Assembly: GCA_023438245.1 (NCBI GenBank)
Contig: JAEXRD010000063.1
Span: 31,371-95,370, forward strand
DNA length: 64,000 nt
Direction of reading: 5' to 3'
Origin: Pseudomonadota bacterium
GTDB lineage: Bacteria; Desulfobacterota; Desulfovibrionia; Desulfovibrionales; Desulfovibrionaceae
Part shown: positions 1 through 12,400 of the stretch, in pieces
How the letters are laid out: each line of letters begins with the position of its first letter
How positions within the stretch are numbered: position 1 is the first letter of the stretch
Made by a program: the position numbers and the translations under genes
Notes under the pieces: generated by a model
Seen by the model: only the letters and a program-made list of their open reading frames with translations
Databases searched by the model: none
Told to the model about the DNA's origin: nothing

Positions 1-2033
1 AACTTCGCGGCCTCGCGCTCCCAGTTGGGCAGCACGCTGGTGGGCACCACGATGAGGTTGGGGCCCTTGGCCCCGCGCTCGATGATGGACTGCACGAAGG
101 ACAGGGTCTGCACGGTCTTGCCCAGGCCCATCTCGTCGGCCAGGATGCCGCCGAACCCGTATTCGCGCAGGAAGTTCAGGTAGGACAGGCCCATGACCTG
201 GTAGGGGCGCAGGGTGGCGTTCAGGCCGCGCGGGGGCGGAACTTGCCTGATCTGCTGGAAGTTGCTGATCTTCTCACGCAGCTTCACGAAATAGGCGTCG
301 GTCTTGGCGCCGGGCATGTCGTCCAGCAGGTTGTCCAGCACCGGGGCCTCGAACTGCTGGAACTTCTTCTGCGGCGGCTTCTCCGGGTCGTAGCCCAGGG
401 CCTTGAGCTTGTGGCCGATGCGCCGCAGCCAGGATTCCGGCAGGCTGGTGTAGGAGCCGTCCTTGAGCTGGACGTAGCGCTTCTTCTGCACCCAGGCGCG
501 CCAGATGTCCTCGATGGGCACTTTCTGGTCGTCGTACTGCACGGTGAGGTCGAGGGTGAACCACTTGTTCTCCTCGTCGCTCTTCACCTCGGCGTTGATG
601 ACCGGCTTGGACAGGCGCACCTTGTAGCGGGTCAGGTTCTGCTCGCCGTAGACGCGGTAGCCCTCCACCAGCATGGGGTAGAAGTCCAGCAGGAAGTTGA
701 TGGCCTCCTCCTGCTCCATGAACCAGGTGTGGTTGCTGCGCGGCTGGAAGCCCATGTGCTGCAGCTCGGCGAAGAGCACGGCCTCCTCGTCCTGGGCGCG
801 GCGGATGAGGTAGCTCTTGTCGCCGTAGCGGTAGCTGCCGGTCTGCAGGTCCGGGTTGGGACCGGGCAGGCTCACCTCGCCGTGGTCGGTCTCGTACACG
901 CACTGGATCTTGAGCACCAGCAGGCTGCCCTCTTCGTCCAGGTACAGCTTGGGGTTGAACTCCGCGGGCTGGAAGATCGGGCCCATGCGCTCCAGGAAGT
1001 CCTCCTGGCCGTACAGGTCGGACACGGGGATGCGCGTCCACACGCGGTCCAGGAATTCGGAGATGTCGGCATGCGGCACGATGGGCCCCTGCTCGACCAT
1101 CTCCTGGATCAGCTCGGGGTCCAGGCCGGTCTGCACCGGGTGGAAATTGCCCTTCCAGAACACCCACAGCGGCAGGCGCCCGTAGAAATACAGCTCGTCC
1201 TCCTTGCGGATGGAGAAGGGCGGGCGGTCGTCGCGGGAGAGCATGATGTCGAACCCCAGGCCGTCCTCGGAGAGCTGCGGCTGGAGCTTGAGCTGCATGG
1301 TCTTGTTCTCGATGCGCACCGGCTGGTCGGAGTCGCGCAGGAACAGGTAGTACTCGTTCTTGATGGCCCGGAAGAACCAGGAGTGCAGGCCCGCCGGGAG
1401 CTCCACGCGGTGGCCCTGGTAGTCCAGGTAGTGGGCGATCATGCCCGCCACCTTGGGCAGGCCGGGGGAGAGCTCGCACCAGTCGGGGTTCTTTAGGATC
1501 TGCTCCAGCGTGATCTGCTGCTGCACGGTGGAGATGCCGCTCTTGTTCTGGCGGGCGCGCAGGAAGGCCACCTGGAGCCGGCCCGGCTCCGGGTACAGGC
1601 GGAACACGAAATAGTGCTTGCCCGGCTCGGCCTCCAGCTCCGTGGAGAAGAAGCCGCGGAAGGTCTGCCGCCACTCGGTGCGCGGCTTGGGCAAATCCGA
1701 GCCCTTGGAGGGCGTGGAAAGGCTTCTCAGCAGCTTCGCGGCGGTGGCGCCCACGTGGCGGCACACCCCGGAGAAGGAATCCGGGCAGTTGCAGTAATAG
1801 TTGATGCTTCCGTCGCTGAAGTTGATGCCCAGCTCGGAGTGGTAAATCTGGAAATCGTCTCCCTGGACCTGTCCGTCCACGTCCAGGAACTGGTCGCGCT
1901 GCTGCAGGTCGAGCTTCTGCACCCCATCGTTGTCCACGATGGCATAGGCGCCCTCGGCAATATAGTCGGGAACCGTTTCCTTCATGAAACGGTTGACGAT
2001 TTCCCGCAGTCTGGCCTCTTCAGCAATGGGCAT
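1..2033 (-). CDS. SWIM zinc-finger / SNF2-family ATPase (N-terminal part, cut by window edge)
   Basis: This is the first ~677 residues of a Swi2/Snf2-type DNA-dependent ATPase; the rest lies beyond position 1. The N-terminus has a SWIM zinc finger, CxCx(7)CxH, at C81, C83, C91 and H93. A long SNF2-associated region follows, and then the start of the ATPase core: RPYQVMGLSYL and a Walker A/DEMGLGKT box with GLGKT at residues 636-640. Helicase motifs beyond Ia are off-window. The start chosen (MPIAEEARL) is the first ATG after an AAGGAG about 11 bases upstream. Family members remodel protein-DNA or RNA polymerase complexes; the target of this one is unknown. The gene is transcribed away from the divergent peptide-binding protein gene at 2245. 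Confidence 0.88.
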   Translation of the reverse strand, partial: MPIAEEARLREIVNRFMKETVPDYIAEGAYAIVDNDGVQKLDLQQRDQFLDVDGQVQGDDFQIYHSELGINFSDGSINYYCNCPDSFSGVCRHVGATAAKLLRSLSTPSKGSDLPKPRTEWRQTFRGFFSTELEAEPGKHYFVFRLYPEPGRLQVAFLRARQNKSGISTVQQQITLEQILKNPDWCELSPGLPKVAGMIAHYLDYQGHRVELPAGLHSWFFRAIKNEYYLFLRDSDQPVRIENKTMQLKLQPQLSEDGLGFDIMLSRDDRPPFSIRKEDELYFYGRLPLWVFWKGNFHPVQTGLDPELIQEMVEQGPIVPHADISEFLDRVWTRIPVSDLYGQEDFLERMGPIFQPAEFNPKLYLDEEGSLLVLKIQCVYETDHGEVSLPGPNPDLQTGSYRYGDKSYLIRRAQDEEAVLFAELQHMGFQPRSNHTWFMEQEEAINFLLDFYPMLVEGYRVYGEQNLTRYKVRLSKPVINAEVKSDEENKWFTLDLTVQYDDQKVPIEDIWRAWVQKKRYVQLKDGSYTSLPESWLRRIGHKLKALGYDPEKPPQKKFQQFEAPVLDNLLDDMPGAKTDAYFVKLREKISNFQQIRQVPPPRGLNATLRPYQVMGLSYLNFLREYGFGGILADEMGLGKTVQTLSFVQSIIERGAKGPNLIVVPTSVLPNWEREAAK

Positions 2034-2244
2034 GAAACCGGAAACTCCTTGAAATATTGGGATGTTCGGGCGGTGGGTAAACGCCCGCCGCCCGGCGTCG
2101 GGCGCGGATGAGCGAGTATAGACATCGGCGGAACAAAAGCAAGCCCTGCTTGGCTTTTTTCAAGCTCTGGTTCATAGTGCGAGCCAGGGCGCTCATATGC
2201 CCATGTTATGCTCAAGATCGGCCCTGTTGGCAAGAGGATTCCTG

Positions 2245-3914
2245 ATGCGTAGACCGTACCTGCCCCGCGCCCTCGTGCTGCTTGCGGCCCTTGTCCTGTG
2301 CGGGCTGGTGGGCTGCCGGGGCGACTCCGGCCCCGCCCCCGGCGGGCGCGGGCAGGACGTGCGCCCCCAGGACATCCCGGCCGCGCCGGAGCAGGGCGGC
2401 AGGCTGGTGGAGGCCGTCATCGGCGAGCCCTCCAACCTCATCCCGCCGCTGGCCAGCGACTCGGCTTCGCACGAGGTGGCCGACCACATCTACGTGGCCC
2501 CGCTCAAGTACGACAAGAACATCAATCTGGTGCCCCAGGCCGCCGAGAAGTTCGAGGTGCTGGAGGAGGGCCGCCTGCTCAGGTTCACGCTCCGGCGCGA
2601 CATCCGCTGGACCGACGGCAAACCGCTCACGGCCCACGACGTGGAGTTCACCTACCGGCTCATGATCGACCCCAAGACGCCCACGGCCTACGCCGAGGAC
2701 TTCCTGGCCATCAAGGAGTTCAAGCGCACCGGCGAGTACACCTTCGAGGCGCGCTACGACAAGCCCTTCGCCCGCGCGCTGGTCACCTGGGCCCACGCCA
2801 TCCTGCCCCGGCACATCCTTCAGGGCCAGGACCTGCTGAAGACGAAGTACAGCCGCGAGCCCGTGGGCGCCGGGCCGTACATTCTCAAGAGCTGGACCGC
2901 CGGGGACCGGCTGGTGCTGGTGGCCAATCCGGACTACTTCGAGGGCCGCCCCTACCTGGACGAGCGCGTCATCCGCATCATCCCGGACCAGTCCACGCAG
3001 TTCCTGGAGCTCAAGGCCGGAAACCTGGACACCATCAGCCTCTCGCCGCAGCAGTACCTGTACCAGACCGGCGGCGCGGGCTGGGACGCCAACTTCCGCA
3101 AGTTCCAGTACGTGGCCTCGGCCTACACCTACCTGGGCTTCAACCTGAAGAGCCCGCTGTTCTCGGACGTGCGCGTGCGCCGGGCCATCAACCTGGCCAT
3201 CGACAAGGAAGAGATCGTGCGCGGGGTGCTGGCGGGCCTGGGCCAGGCGGCCAACGGGCCGTACAAGCCCGGCACCTGGCAGTACAACACGGCCATTCCG
3301 GCCAACGAGTACGACCCCGGCAAGGCCGAGAAGCTCCTGGCCGAGGCCGGATGGACGCGCAAGCCCCACGACGGGCCGCTCACCAACGCCCGGGGCCAGA
3401 AGTTCGCCTTCACCATCCTGACCAACCAGGGCAACAGCCAGCGCATCAAGGCCGCCATCATCATCCAGAGCAGGCTGGCGGCCCTGGGCATGAAGGTGGA
3501 GATCCGCACCGTGGAGTGGGCCTCGTTCCTCAAGGAGTTCGTGGACAAGGGCCGCTTCGACGCCCTGGTCATGGGCTGGAACATCCTTCAGGACCCGGAC
3601 CTGTACGACGTGTGGCATTCCTCCAGGGCCGTGCCCGGCGGGCTCAACTTCGTGGGCTTCAAGAACGCCGAGTTGGACGACCTGCTGGAACGCGGGCGCA
3701 GCACCCTGGACCAGGCCCGGCGAAAGCTTATCTATGACCGCGTGCAGGCCATACTGCACGACGAACAGCCATACTGCTTCCTCTACGTGCCCATGGCCCT
3801 GCCCATGGTGCACGCCCGGGTGCAGGGCATCGAGCCCGCGCCCGCAGGGATTTCCCACAACTTCATCCGGTGGTGGATACCCAAGGTGTACCAGCGCCCG
3901 GAGCTTACTCAGCA

Positions 3915-3918
<4 letters not shown>
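2245..3918 (+). CDS. Peptide/nickel-type ABC transporter substrate-binding lipoprotein (SBP family 5)
   Basis: A 557-residue extracytoplasmic solute-binding protein of the OppA/DppA (SBP_bac_5) family, which delivers oligopeptides or similar ligands to an ABC importer. The N-terminus is a lipoprotein signal with lipobox LVGC at residues 21-24. The family signature (DGKPLTAHDVEFTYRLM) follows. An upstream in-frame ATG at 2197 exists, but the start at 2245 has GAGG just before it and gives a clean signal peptide. No permease or ATPase genes are adjacent, so its transporter partner is elsewhere or it is an orphan sensor. Its stop overlaps the start of the rel gene (ATGA), so the two are translationally coupled. 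Ligand identity cannot be read from the sequence. Confidence 0.88.
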
Positions 3919-6071
<2,153 letters not shown>

Positions 6072-6083
6072 GGGAGGTCCGTG

Positions 6084-6407
6084 ATGAAGACGTACGCCAT
6101 CTGTGCGGCGCTGCTGCTCTGCGCGGCCCCGGCCCTGGCCCAGACGGGCGGCCAGCAAAACTACGAGGACCTGCCCACCAGCGCCGGGGTGGGCAAGTGG
6201 GAGCCGCACAAGCAGGCCCAGTCCTACAAGATCACCGTGGACGGGGACGCCATCTTCGTCAACGGCGTCGAGCAGAAGGTCAAGTACGACCCGGCCCAGG
6301 ACATCGCCATCGTCAAGGGCGAGGCCGTGCTGGTTCCCCGGGGCCAGGGCCTGACCCTCAAGGCCAGGACGGTGGAAACCGTCCAGCCCGCCCAGCCCCT
6401 GAAGTAG
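6084..6407 (+). CDS. Small exported protein of unknown function
   Basis: A 107-residue protein with a Sec signal peptide (MKTYAICAALLLCAAPALAQ) and a compact mature region of about 87 residues that is probably beta-rich (ITVDGDAIFVNGVEQKVKY). No family is recognised. It follows the rel gene by 12 bases and has a strong GGGGAGG at 6071-6077. The ATG at 6084 is preferred over the GTG at 6081 because of better spacing. It is probably co-transcribed with rel and the binding protein. It ends 9 bases from the convergent giant CHAT gene. Its small size and hydrophilic mature domain suggest a soluble periplasmic protein; nothing more can be said. Confidence 0.75.
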   Translation: MKTYAICAALLLCAAPALAQTGGQQNYEDLPTSAGVGKWEPHKQAQSYKITVDGDAIFVNGVEQKVKYDPAQDIAIVKGEAVLVPRGQGLTLKARTVETVQPAQPLK

Positions 6408-6416
6408 TCCGCCTCC

Positions 6417-9400
6417 CTACCTGTAGTCCCCCGTGAGCGTGAACGCGCCCCAGTAGCCGGGGTGCGGGTACCTGTTCTTCACGTGCAGCATGGCCCGGCG
6501 CAGGCTCTCGGCCTTGGGCCGGTCCTGGTACTCGCGGTAGAACTGCTTCATGAGCATGGCCGTGCTGATGTCGCTCACCCGCCACAGGCTGGACACCAGC
6601 GCGTGGGTTCCGGCGTACAGGAAGGCCTGGTTCATGCCCTGCACCTCGTCGCCGCTGGTGACCTTGCCCAGGCCGGTCTGGCAGGCGGAGAGCACGATGA
6701 GGTCCGCGTTCACCTTCAGGTCGAAGATCTCCGCGGCCTCCAGGTCGCCTTCCGCCTCCTTCTTGTTCCCCACCAGCTTGAGCGCGGAGAACAGCGGGTT
6801 CACCGGGTCGAACTCGCCGTGCGCGGCCATGTGGATGATGCCGAAGCGCCCGATGTTCTGCGTGATCCAGGCCTTGGTGGCCCTCTCGCGGGTCAGCGCC
6901 GTCATGTTCGGGTAGTTCCAGCCGATGGCCCCCACCTCGCGCTCGGCAAAGGGCAGCTCCAGGGACTGGTCGCGCAGGTCCGGGTTGCCCACGGCCAGCA
7001 CGCTGGTGTTGCGCCCGGCCTGCCTGCGCTCCAGGGTGAAGCGGAACACGCTGGCGCTGGGCAGCTGGAACAGCGGGAAACGGTCGATGAGGTACTGCTG
7101 CCCGTCGCCCAGGCTGGCGAAGGACAACGTGTGCAGCGCGCCGTGCGGCACGATGCCCAGCTCCTTCACCCCGGCCAGCCTGGGCAGCACCGGGGAGAGC
7201 AGCAGGTCGTTCAGCTCGCGGCTGTGCGTGTCCGCCGGTTCCAGGTTCTGGAGCATGCGGCGGTAGGTCAGCACCATCTTGCCCAGCGTGTCGCGCCCGA
7301 TGCGCGTGCGGGTGAGCTCCGCGCCCTGCGGAGTGACGACCCAGGCCATGACCTCGCTGGCGGTGACGTAGTAGGCCACCAGCCCCACGCCCGGCTCCAG
7401 CAGCTTCTGCACATCCGGCAGGGAGAGCGGCTGCACGCTCACCAGGCTGGCGATGTCCGGCCGCTTGGCCTGGATGTCCAGCAGGGTGTCGCGGTATTCG
7501 TCCTGCAGGCGCTTCACGCCGCGCTCGTAGACCTCGCGCTCGGCCTGGGCCTTGGCCCCGGCCAGCAGCGCCTCCTGCTCGTGCAGGCGGGCGCGCACCG
7601 CGTCGATGCGCTCGTACAGCGCCTTGTCCTCCTTGGACCTGGGGGAACGCTTCTGGTTGCCCAGGAGGTCGATGAGGTTGCGGGCGCGGGAGCGTTCCGC
7701 CGTGCGGAAGGCCCCGGCCACGTCGCCCATGTCGGCGAGCAGGGTCACCAGGTCCTCGTAGACCACGGACTTGTCGGCGATGAAGCCGTCCTTGAGCTGG
7801 TCCACCTTGAGCTCGGCGCGCATGCCCTCGATGGTTTCCACGGCCTTGTCCAGCAGCGCGCGGGCCTGTTCCCGCCTGCCCGCGGCGATGTCCAGCCGGG
7901 CCTGGCCGTGCAGCGCGCGCCACAGGCTGTCGCGCAGGCCCATGTCGCGGGCCAGGGTCTCGGCCTGAGCGAAGGAGGCGCGGGCCTTGTCGGAATCGCC
8001 GAGTTGCAGCAGGGCCTCGCCCCGGGCCAGCAGCAGCTTGGCGTGGTTGATGCGGTTGCCCGTGCTCTCGACGATGGCGATGGCCTCGTCCAGCAGGGGC
8101 AGGGCCTTTTTGGCGTCGCCCATGCGCACGTAGGTCTGGGCGATGTTGCGCAGGTCGTAGGCGATGGCCCAGCGCGAGCGGATGGCGCGGTCGATGGTCA
8201 GCGCCTCGCCCAGCGTCTTCAGGGCCTTCTCGTGCTGGCCCATGTCGCGCTCCACCAGGCCCCGGTTGTTCAGCGTGGTGGCCACCTCGTCCTGGCGGAT
8301 GCGCAGGCTCCTGGCCAGGGGCAGCGCGGCCTCCAGCTCGCGCAGGGCGCGCTCGTGGTCGCCCAGGCTCCACCAGAGCAGGCCCGAGGTGTTGCGGGCC
8401 ATGACCTGGTCCTGCACCCAGCCGTTCTGCTCGGCCCCCTTCTGCACCCCGCGCGTGAGGTCGAAGGCCTGCTGGAAGCGCGCCTGCTGCCAGGCGTTGC
8501 CCGCCTGTTCCAGCTCGATGCGACCGCGCAGCCGGGCCTGGGCCTTGTCGCCCTGGACGAGCTTCAGGGCCTGGGCGTAGCGGTCGTCGGCCTCGGCGAA
8601 GCTGCCCATGAGCCGGGCGGTGCGCCCGATGTCGAGCTGGGCCTGGGCCATGTCCGCCTTGCGGCCCAGGGCGGTGTACAGGCTCAGGGCCTCGCCGTAG
8701 GCGGCGCGGGCCTGTCCGTACTGCGACAGGCGCAGGTCGTGGATGCGCCCGATGCTCATGTACTGCCGGGCCAGCAGTTCCTTGGTTCCGGACTTGCGGG
8801 TGAGGTTCATGGCCCCCTGGAACTTGGCCAGGGCGCGGTCGTACTGCACCGCGTTCTCCAGCACCACGCCCAGGTTGGTCAGCGCCTCGATCTCCCTGGG
8901 CGCAAGCTCCAGGTTGGCCAGCATCTCGGAGGCCTGCTCCAGCGACTTCACGGCCTGGGGGTACTGCTCCAGCCGGGCCTGCACCAGCCCCAGGCGCATG
9001 AGCGCCTCGGCGTGGGCCGGGCTGTCGGGCTGGGCCTTGGAAAGGAGCTGCGCCAGCTCCCCGGCGTAGGCCAGGGACTTGTCGAATTGTCCGGCCCCGT
9101 AGGCGCTTTCGCGGCAGGCGGCCAGCAGGTCGGGCAGATGCTTCTTGAACTGGTCGGAGGACCGCGCCACGCGCAGGGCATTCTCCAGCAGGCCGAGGGC
9201 CTGCTCGTGCCGCCCGGCGCGCGAGGCCTCCATGCCCGTGCGCACGTACTTGGCGAACTGCGCCGTGGCGAACTGGGCCGCGCCCTTGGCGTCCAGGCCG
9301 GGATCGCCCAGCAGCAGCCAGGGGGCGGTGCGGGCGTCGGAAGCCGAGGACTCGGCGTAGGTCGCGAGGAAGGGCTCCAGGGCCGGGGCCGGAGACGTGG

Positions 9401-12400
9401 AGGCCAGCACCGAGGGCACGCCGTACAGCGACAGGAACTGGGCCGTGAGCGGCAGGTCGGCGGGAGCGGCCTTGGCCAGCACGGCCAGGGACACGTCGCG
9501 CAGGGCCGGAACCAGGGAGGCCAGGGACTGCGGCTCGGCCCCCTTGGCCGCGGTATCGGGCCCGATGGCCAGGAAGCGCACCGGGAGCTGGTCCTGACGC
9601 GTGGGGGCCTGCTCCAGCAGCCGGGCCGGAGGATTCGCCACCAGCGTTTGGACCGGGGGCGTGGCCTCGCCCTGGGCGGGAACCACGGCAAAGCCCTTGG
9701 GGACGGCCATCTGGCCGGACAGGAAGGCGATGTTGCGCCGGAAGGGCTTGCGGGCCTTGATGGAGCGCGCCAGATAGCTGCCGGAGAGCGCGCCGCCGCT
9801 GGCCTGCGCCCAGGTCTGCGCGGGCAGGGCGCCGGGGTGCTCGAACAGCAGCAGGCGGCGTTCCCCGGCGGCCAGGGGCGGAAGAACCGGGGCCGGGCCG
9901 GTGCCCAGGCTCACGGACTTCACGCTGTCCGCATCCAGGCGGATGCCCGCCCAGCGCATGCCTTCGGCGCCGGGCAGGGCGGCCAGCCGCAGGGCGCTCG
10001 TGCCCTTGGGCAGGCTTTCCATGACATCCATGGCCTCGCCGGGCAGGGGCAGGAACAGGCCCAGCGCGCCGGGCGCATCGAGTTTGGCTGCGGTGGACGT
10101 GGCCTCCTTGCGCAGCGCGGCCAAACGGGCGGAAAGCTCGACATGGCGCGCCCGGATGGAGGCGGCCATGGCGGAATCGCCCACGGCCACGAGGGTGTCG
10201 GCGGTGGCGGAGATCTCGGCGGACAGGCCGAAGAGCATGGCCAGCCAGTCCTGCTCGCCCTCGCTGGCGCCCAGGCGGGCCACGCCGGGCAGGGCGGCGC
10301 GGTCCTGGCCCAGCTCGCGGCGCAGGATTTCGCGCTCCTGCTCCAGGCGCAGGGAGAGGTCGGCCTTTTCCGCATCCCTGGCCTTGGCCAGGCGGGCCTC
10401 CATGTCGCGCAAGGAGAGCAGGCGCAGGCCCGTGCGGCGCAGCAGCGCGCGCTCGGCGTCCGTGGGCGCGGCAACGCCCAGCCGGGCCATCTGGTTCACG
10501 CGCTCCAGCTCGCCCAGGCGCTCCAGCAGGTTGTAGGCATCCTCGCCCTTGCCCGCGTCCAGGCGGCTGGCCACCAGCGGCGCGAAGGCCCCCAGGATTT
10601 CGCCGGGCCCGCAGCCCAGTTCGTCCAGCGGCAAGGCCTGGAGCGCGGCGAGCGCCTCCGGGTAGCGGCCCAGGCCGGCCAGGGCGCGCCAGGAGAACGA
10701 GGGCAGCAGGCCCTTGGTGGAAAGTTCAAGCGCGGCTTGAAGGTTTGCCGTGCGCGGACTGTCCTCGCCCAGGCGCTGGGAAAGCTCGGCCTGGTTGAGC
10801 CGCAGGGCGGCCTGGAGCGCCAGCGCGCGACGGCTTGGCTGGGTGACTGGCTTGAAGAAGGCCAGGCCATCGGCCAGGTGCTCCCCGGCGCGGCGCAGCA
10901 GATCCATGCGCAGGGCGGCGGTTTCGGCGTCGCGCCCGGCCAGGTTGGCCACCCTGTCGGCCAGGGCCAGTTCCTGCGCGGCCATGAGGTTGTGGAAGCC
11001 GGGGGCGCTGAGCGAGCCCGGGCTGCCGGGATTCCGCCGCAGGGACTCTCCGGCCCTGGCCTCCAGGCGGCGCAGCTCGGCCAGGCGTGGGGCGAAGTCC
11101 TTGGAATCGACGGGGAGCCGCACCAGCAGCGCGGCCATGTCCGCCACGTTGAGCGAGGCCGAGAGCGGGTTCCTCAGCTCCAGGGCCAGCTCCGCGGAGC
11201 GGCGGAAGCGTGCGAAGGCTTCGTCCTCACGCGCCAGCCCGGCCTGGATGAGGCCCGCGCGGTGCAGCAGCAGGGCCGCGCCGAAGGCGTCCTGCGGCTC
11301 CACCTTGCCCAGGCCGCCGCCGTAGGTTTCAAGCTGGCGCTCCACCAGCCCCAGCGCCCGAACCGGGCGTCCGCGCTCGGTGGCGATTCGTGAAAGGAAG
11401 GCCTCGGCCACGCGGATTTCCTGCTCCGCGCTGAAGCCGTAAGCGGCCTGGGAGGCGCTGGCCTTGTCCACGGCCACGTCCAGGCCGATGTTGATGAGTC
11501 CCTTGCCGCGCCCGCCGTCCCGCTTGTCGGTCACGCCGTATTGCTTCACCAGCTCCGGCACGCGGCGGAAGCCCTGTTCCGAAAGGTCCAGCAGGCGTTC
11601 GCGCTCCCGGCCCGAGGAAAGGCCCGCCTCCATGAACGCGGCGTAGGCCACGGAGCGCTGGTTGGCGGCCAGGTTGCGGTTCAGGCCCAGGGCCGTGTTC
11701 ATCTCCAGGGCCTTTTCGAAGCACTGCCGGGCCTCGGCCCAGCGCCCGGCCTCCTGGTAGGCCAGGCCCAGCCGGTCGTTGAGCTCCGCCCGCAGCTGCA
11801 CGAAGCGCGGGGGGAAGCCCAGGGCCTCGCGCACCTTGCCCGCCATGACAGCAAGGGTCTGCAGCATGGCCTCGCGGTCTTCCACCACCAGCGGCGCGCA
11901 GTCGCCCACGATGCGCTCCTGCTCGGACAGCAGGCCCTGCACCGTGGACACGTACTTGCCCCAGGTGGGGTCCGGCGGCGGGCCAACGGGCGATGTGCTG
12001 GCCTCGAAGAGCCTGTTGTTCAGCTCGGACTGGCGCAGGGCCAGCGCCTTGGCGCGCTCGGCCACGTCCTTCACGTCCTTCATGTCCTTGCGGCCCAGGG
12101 CCGGGGTCAGGATGCGGTCGAAGACCTGCTTGTTGATGCGCCCGAACACCTCGGAGGCGTACTTGGGCTGGATGCGGCGCTCCACGAGCTCCAGCGACTT
12201 CTTGAAGGCCTCGATGGGCATGTCGCGCTCGCGGGCCTGGAAGGCGGCCATGCCCAGGCGCTGGTAGAAGACGATCTCCGTCTCCTCGTTGTCGAAGGCC
12301 ACCTTGGATTCCAGGCGCTTGCGGTATTCCTCGAAGGCCTGGGCGTATTGGCCGAGCAGGAAATGGATGTTGCCGACGTTCTGGTCCAGGTTGGCGGCGT

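Noticed and set aside
6462..11393. A very long plus-strand open frame antisense to the CHAT gene
   Set aside because: It lies opposite a coherent domain-rich protein. Its translation is low-complexity (Gln/Gly/His/Leu/Arg) and has no start signal or family pattern; it is a by-product of strong GC codon bias.
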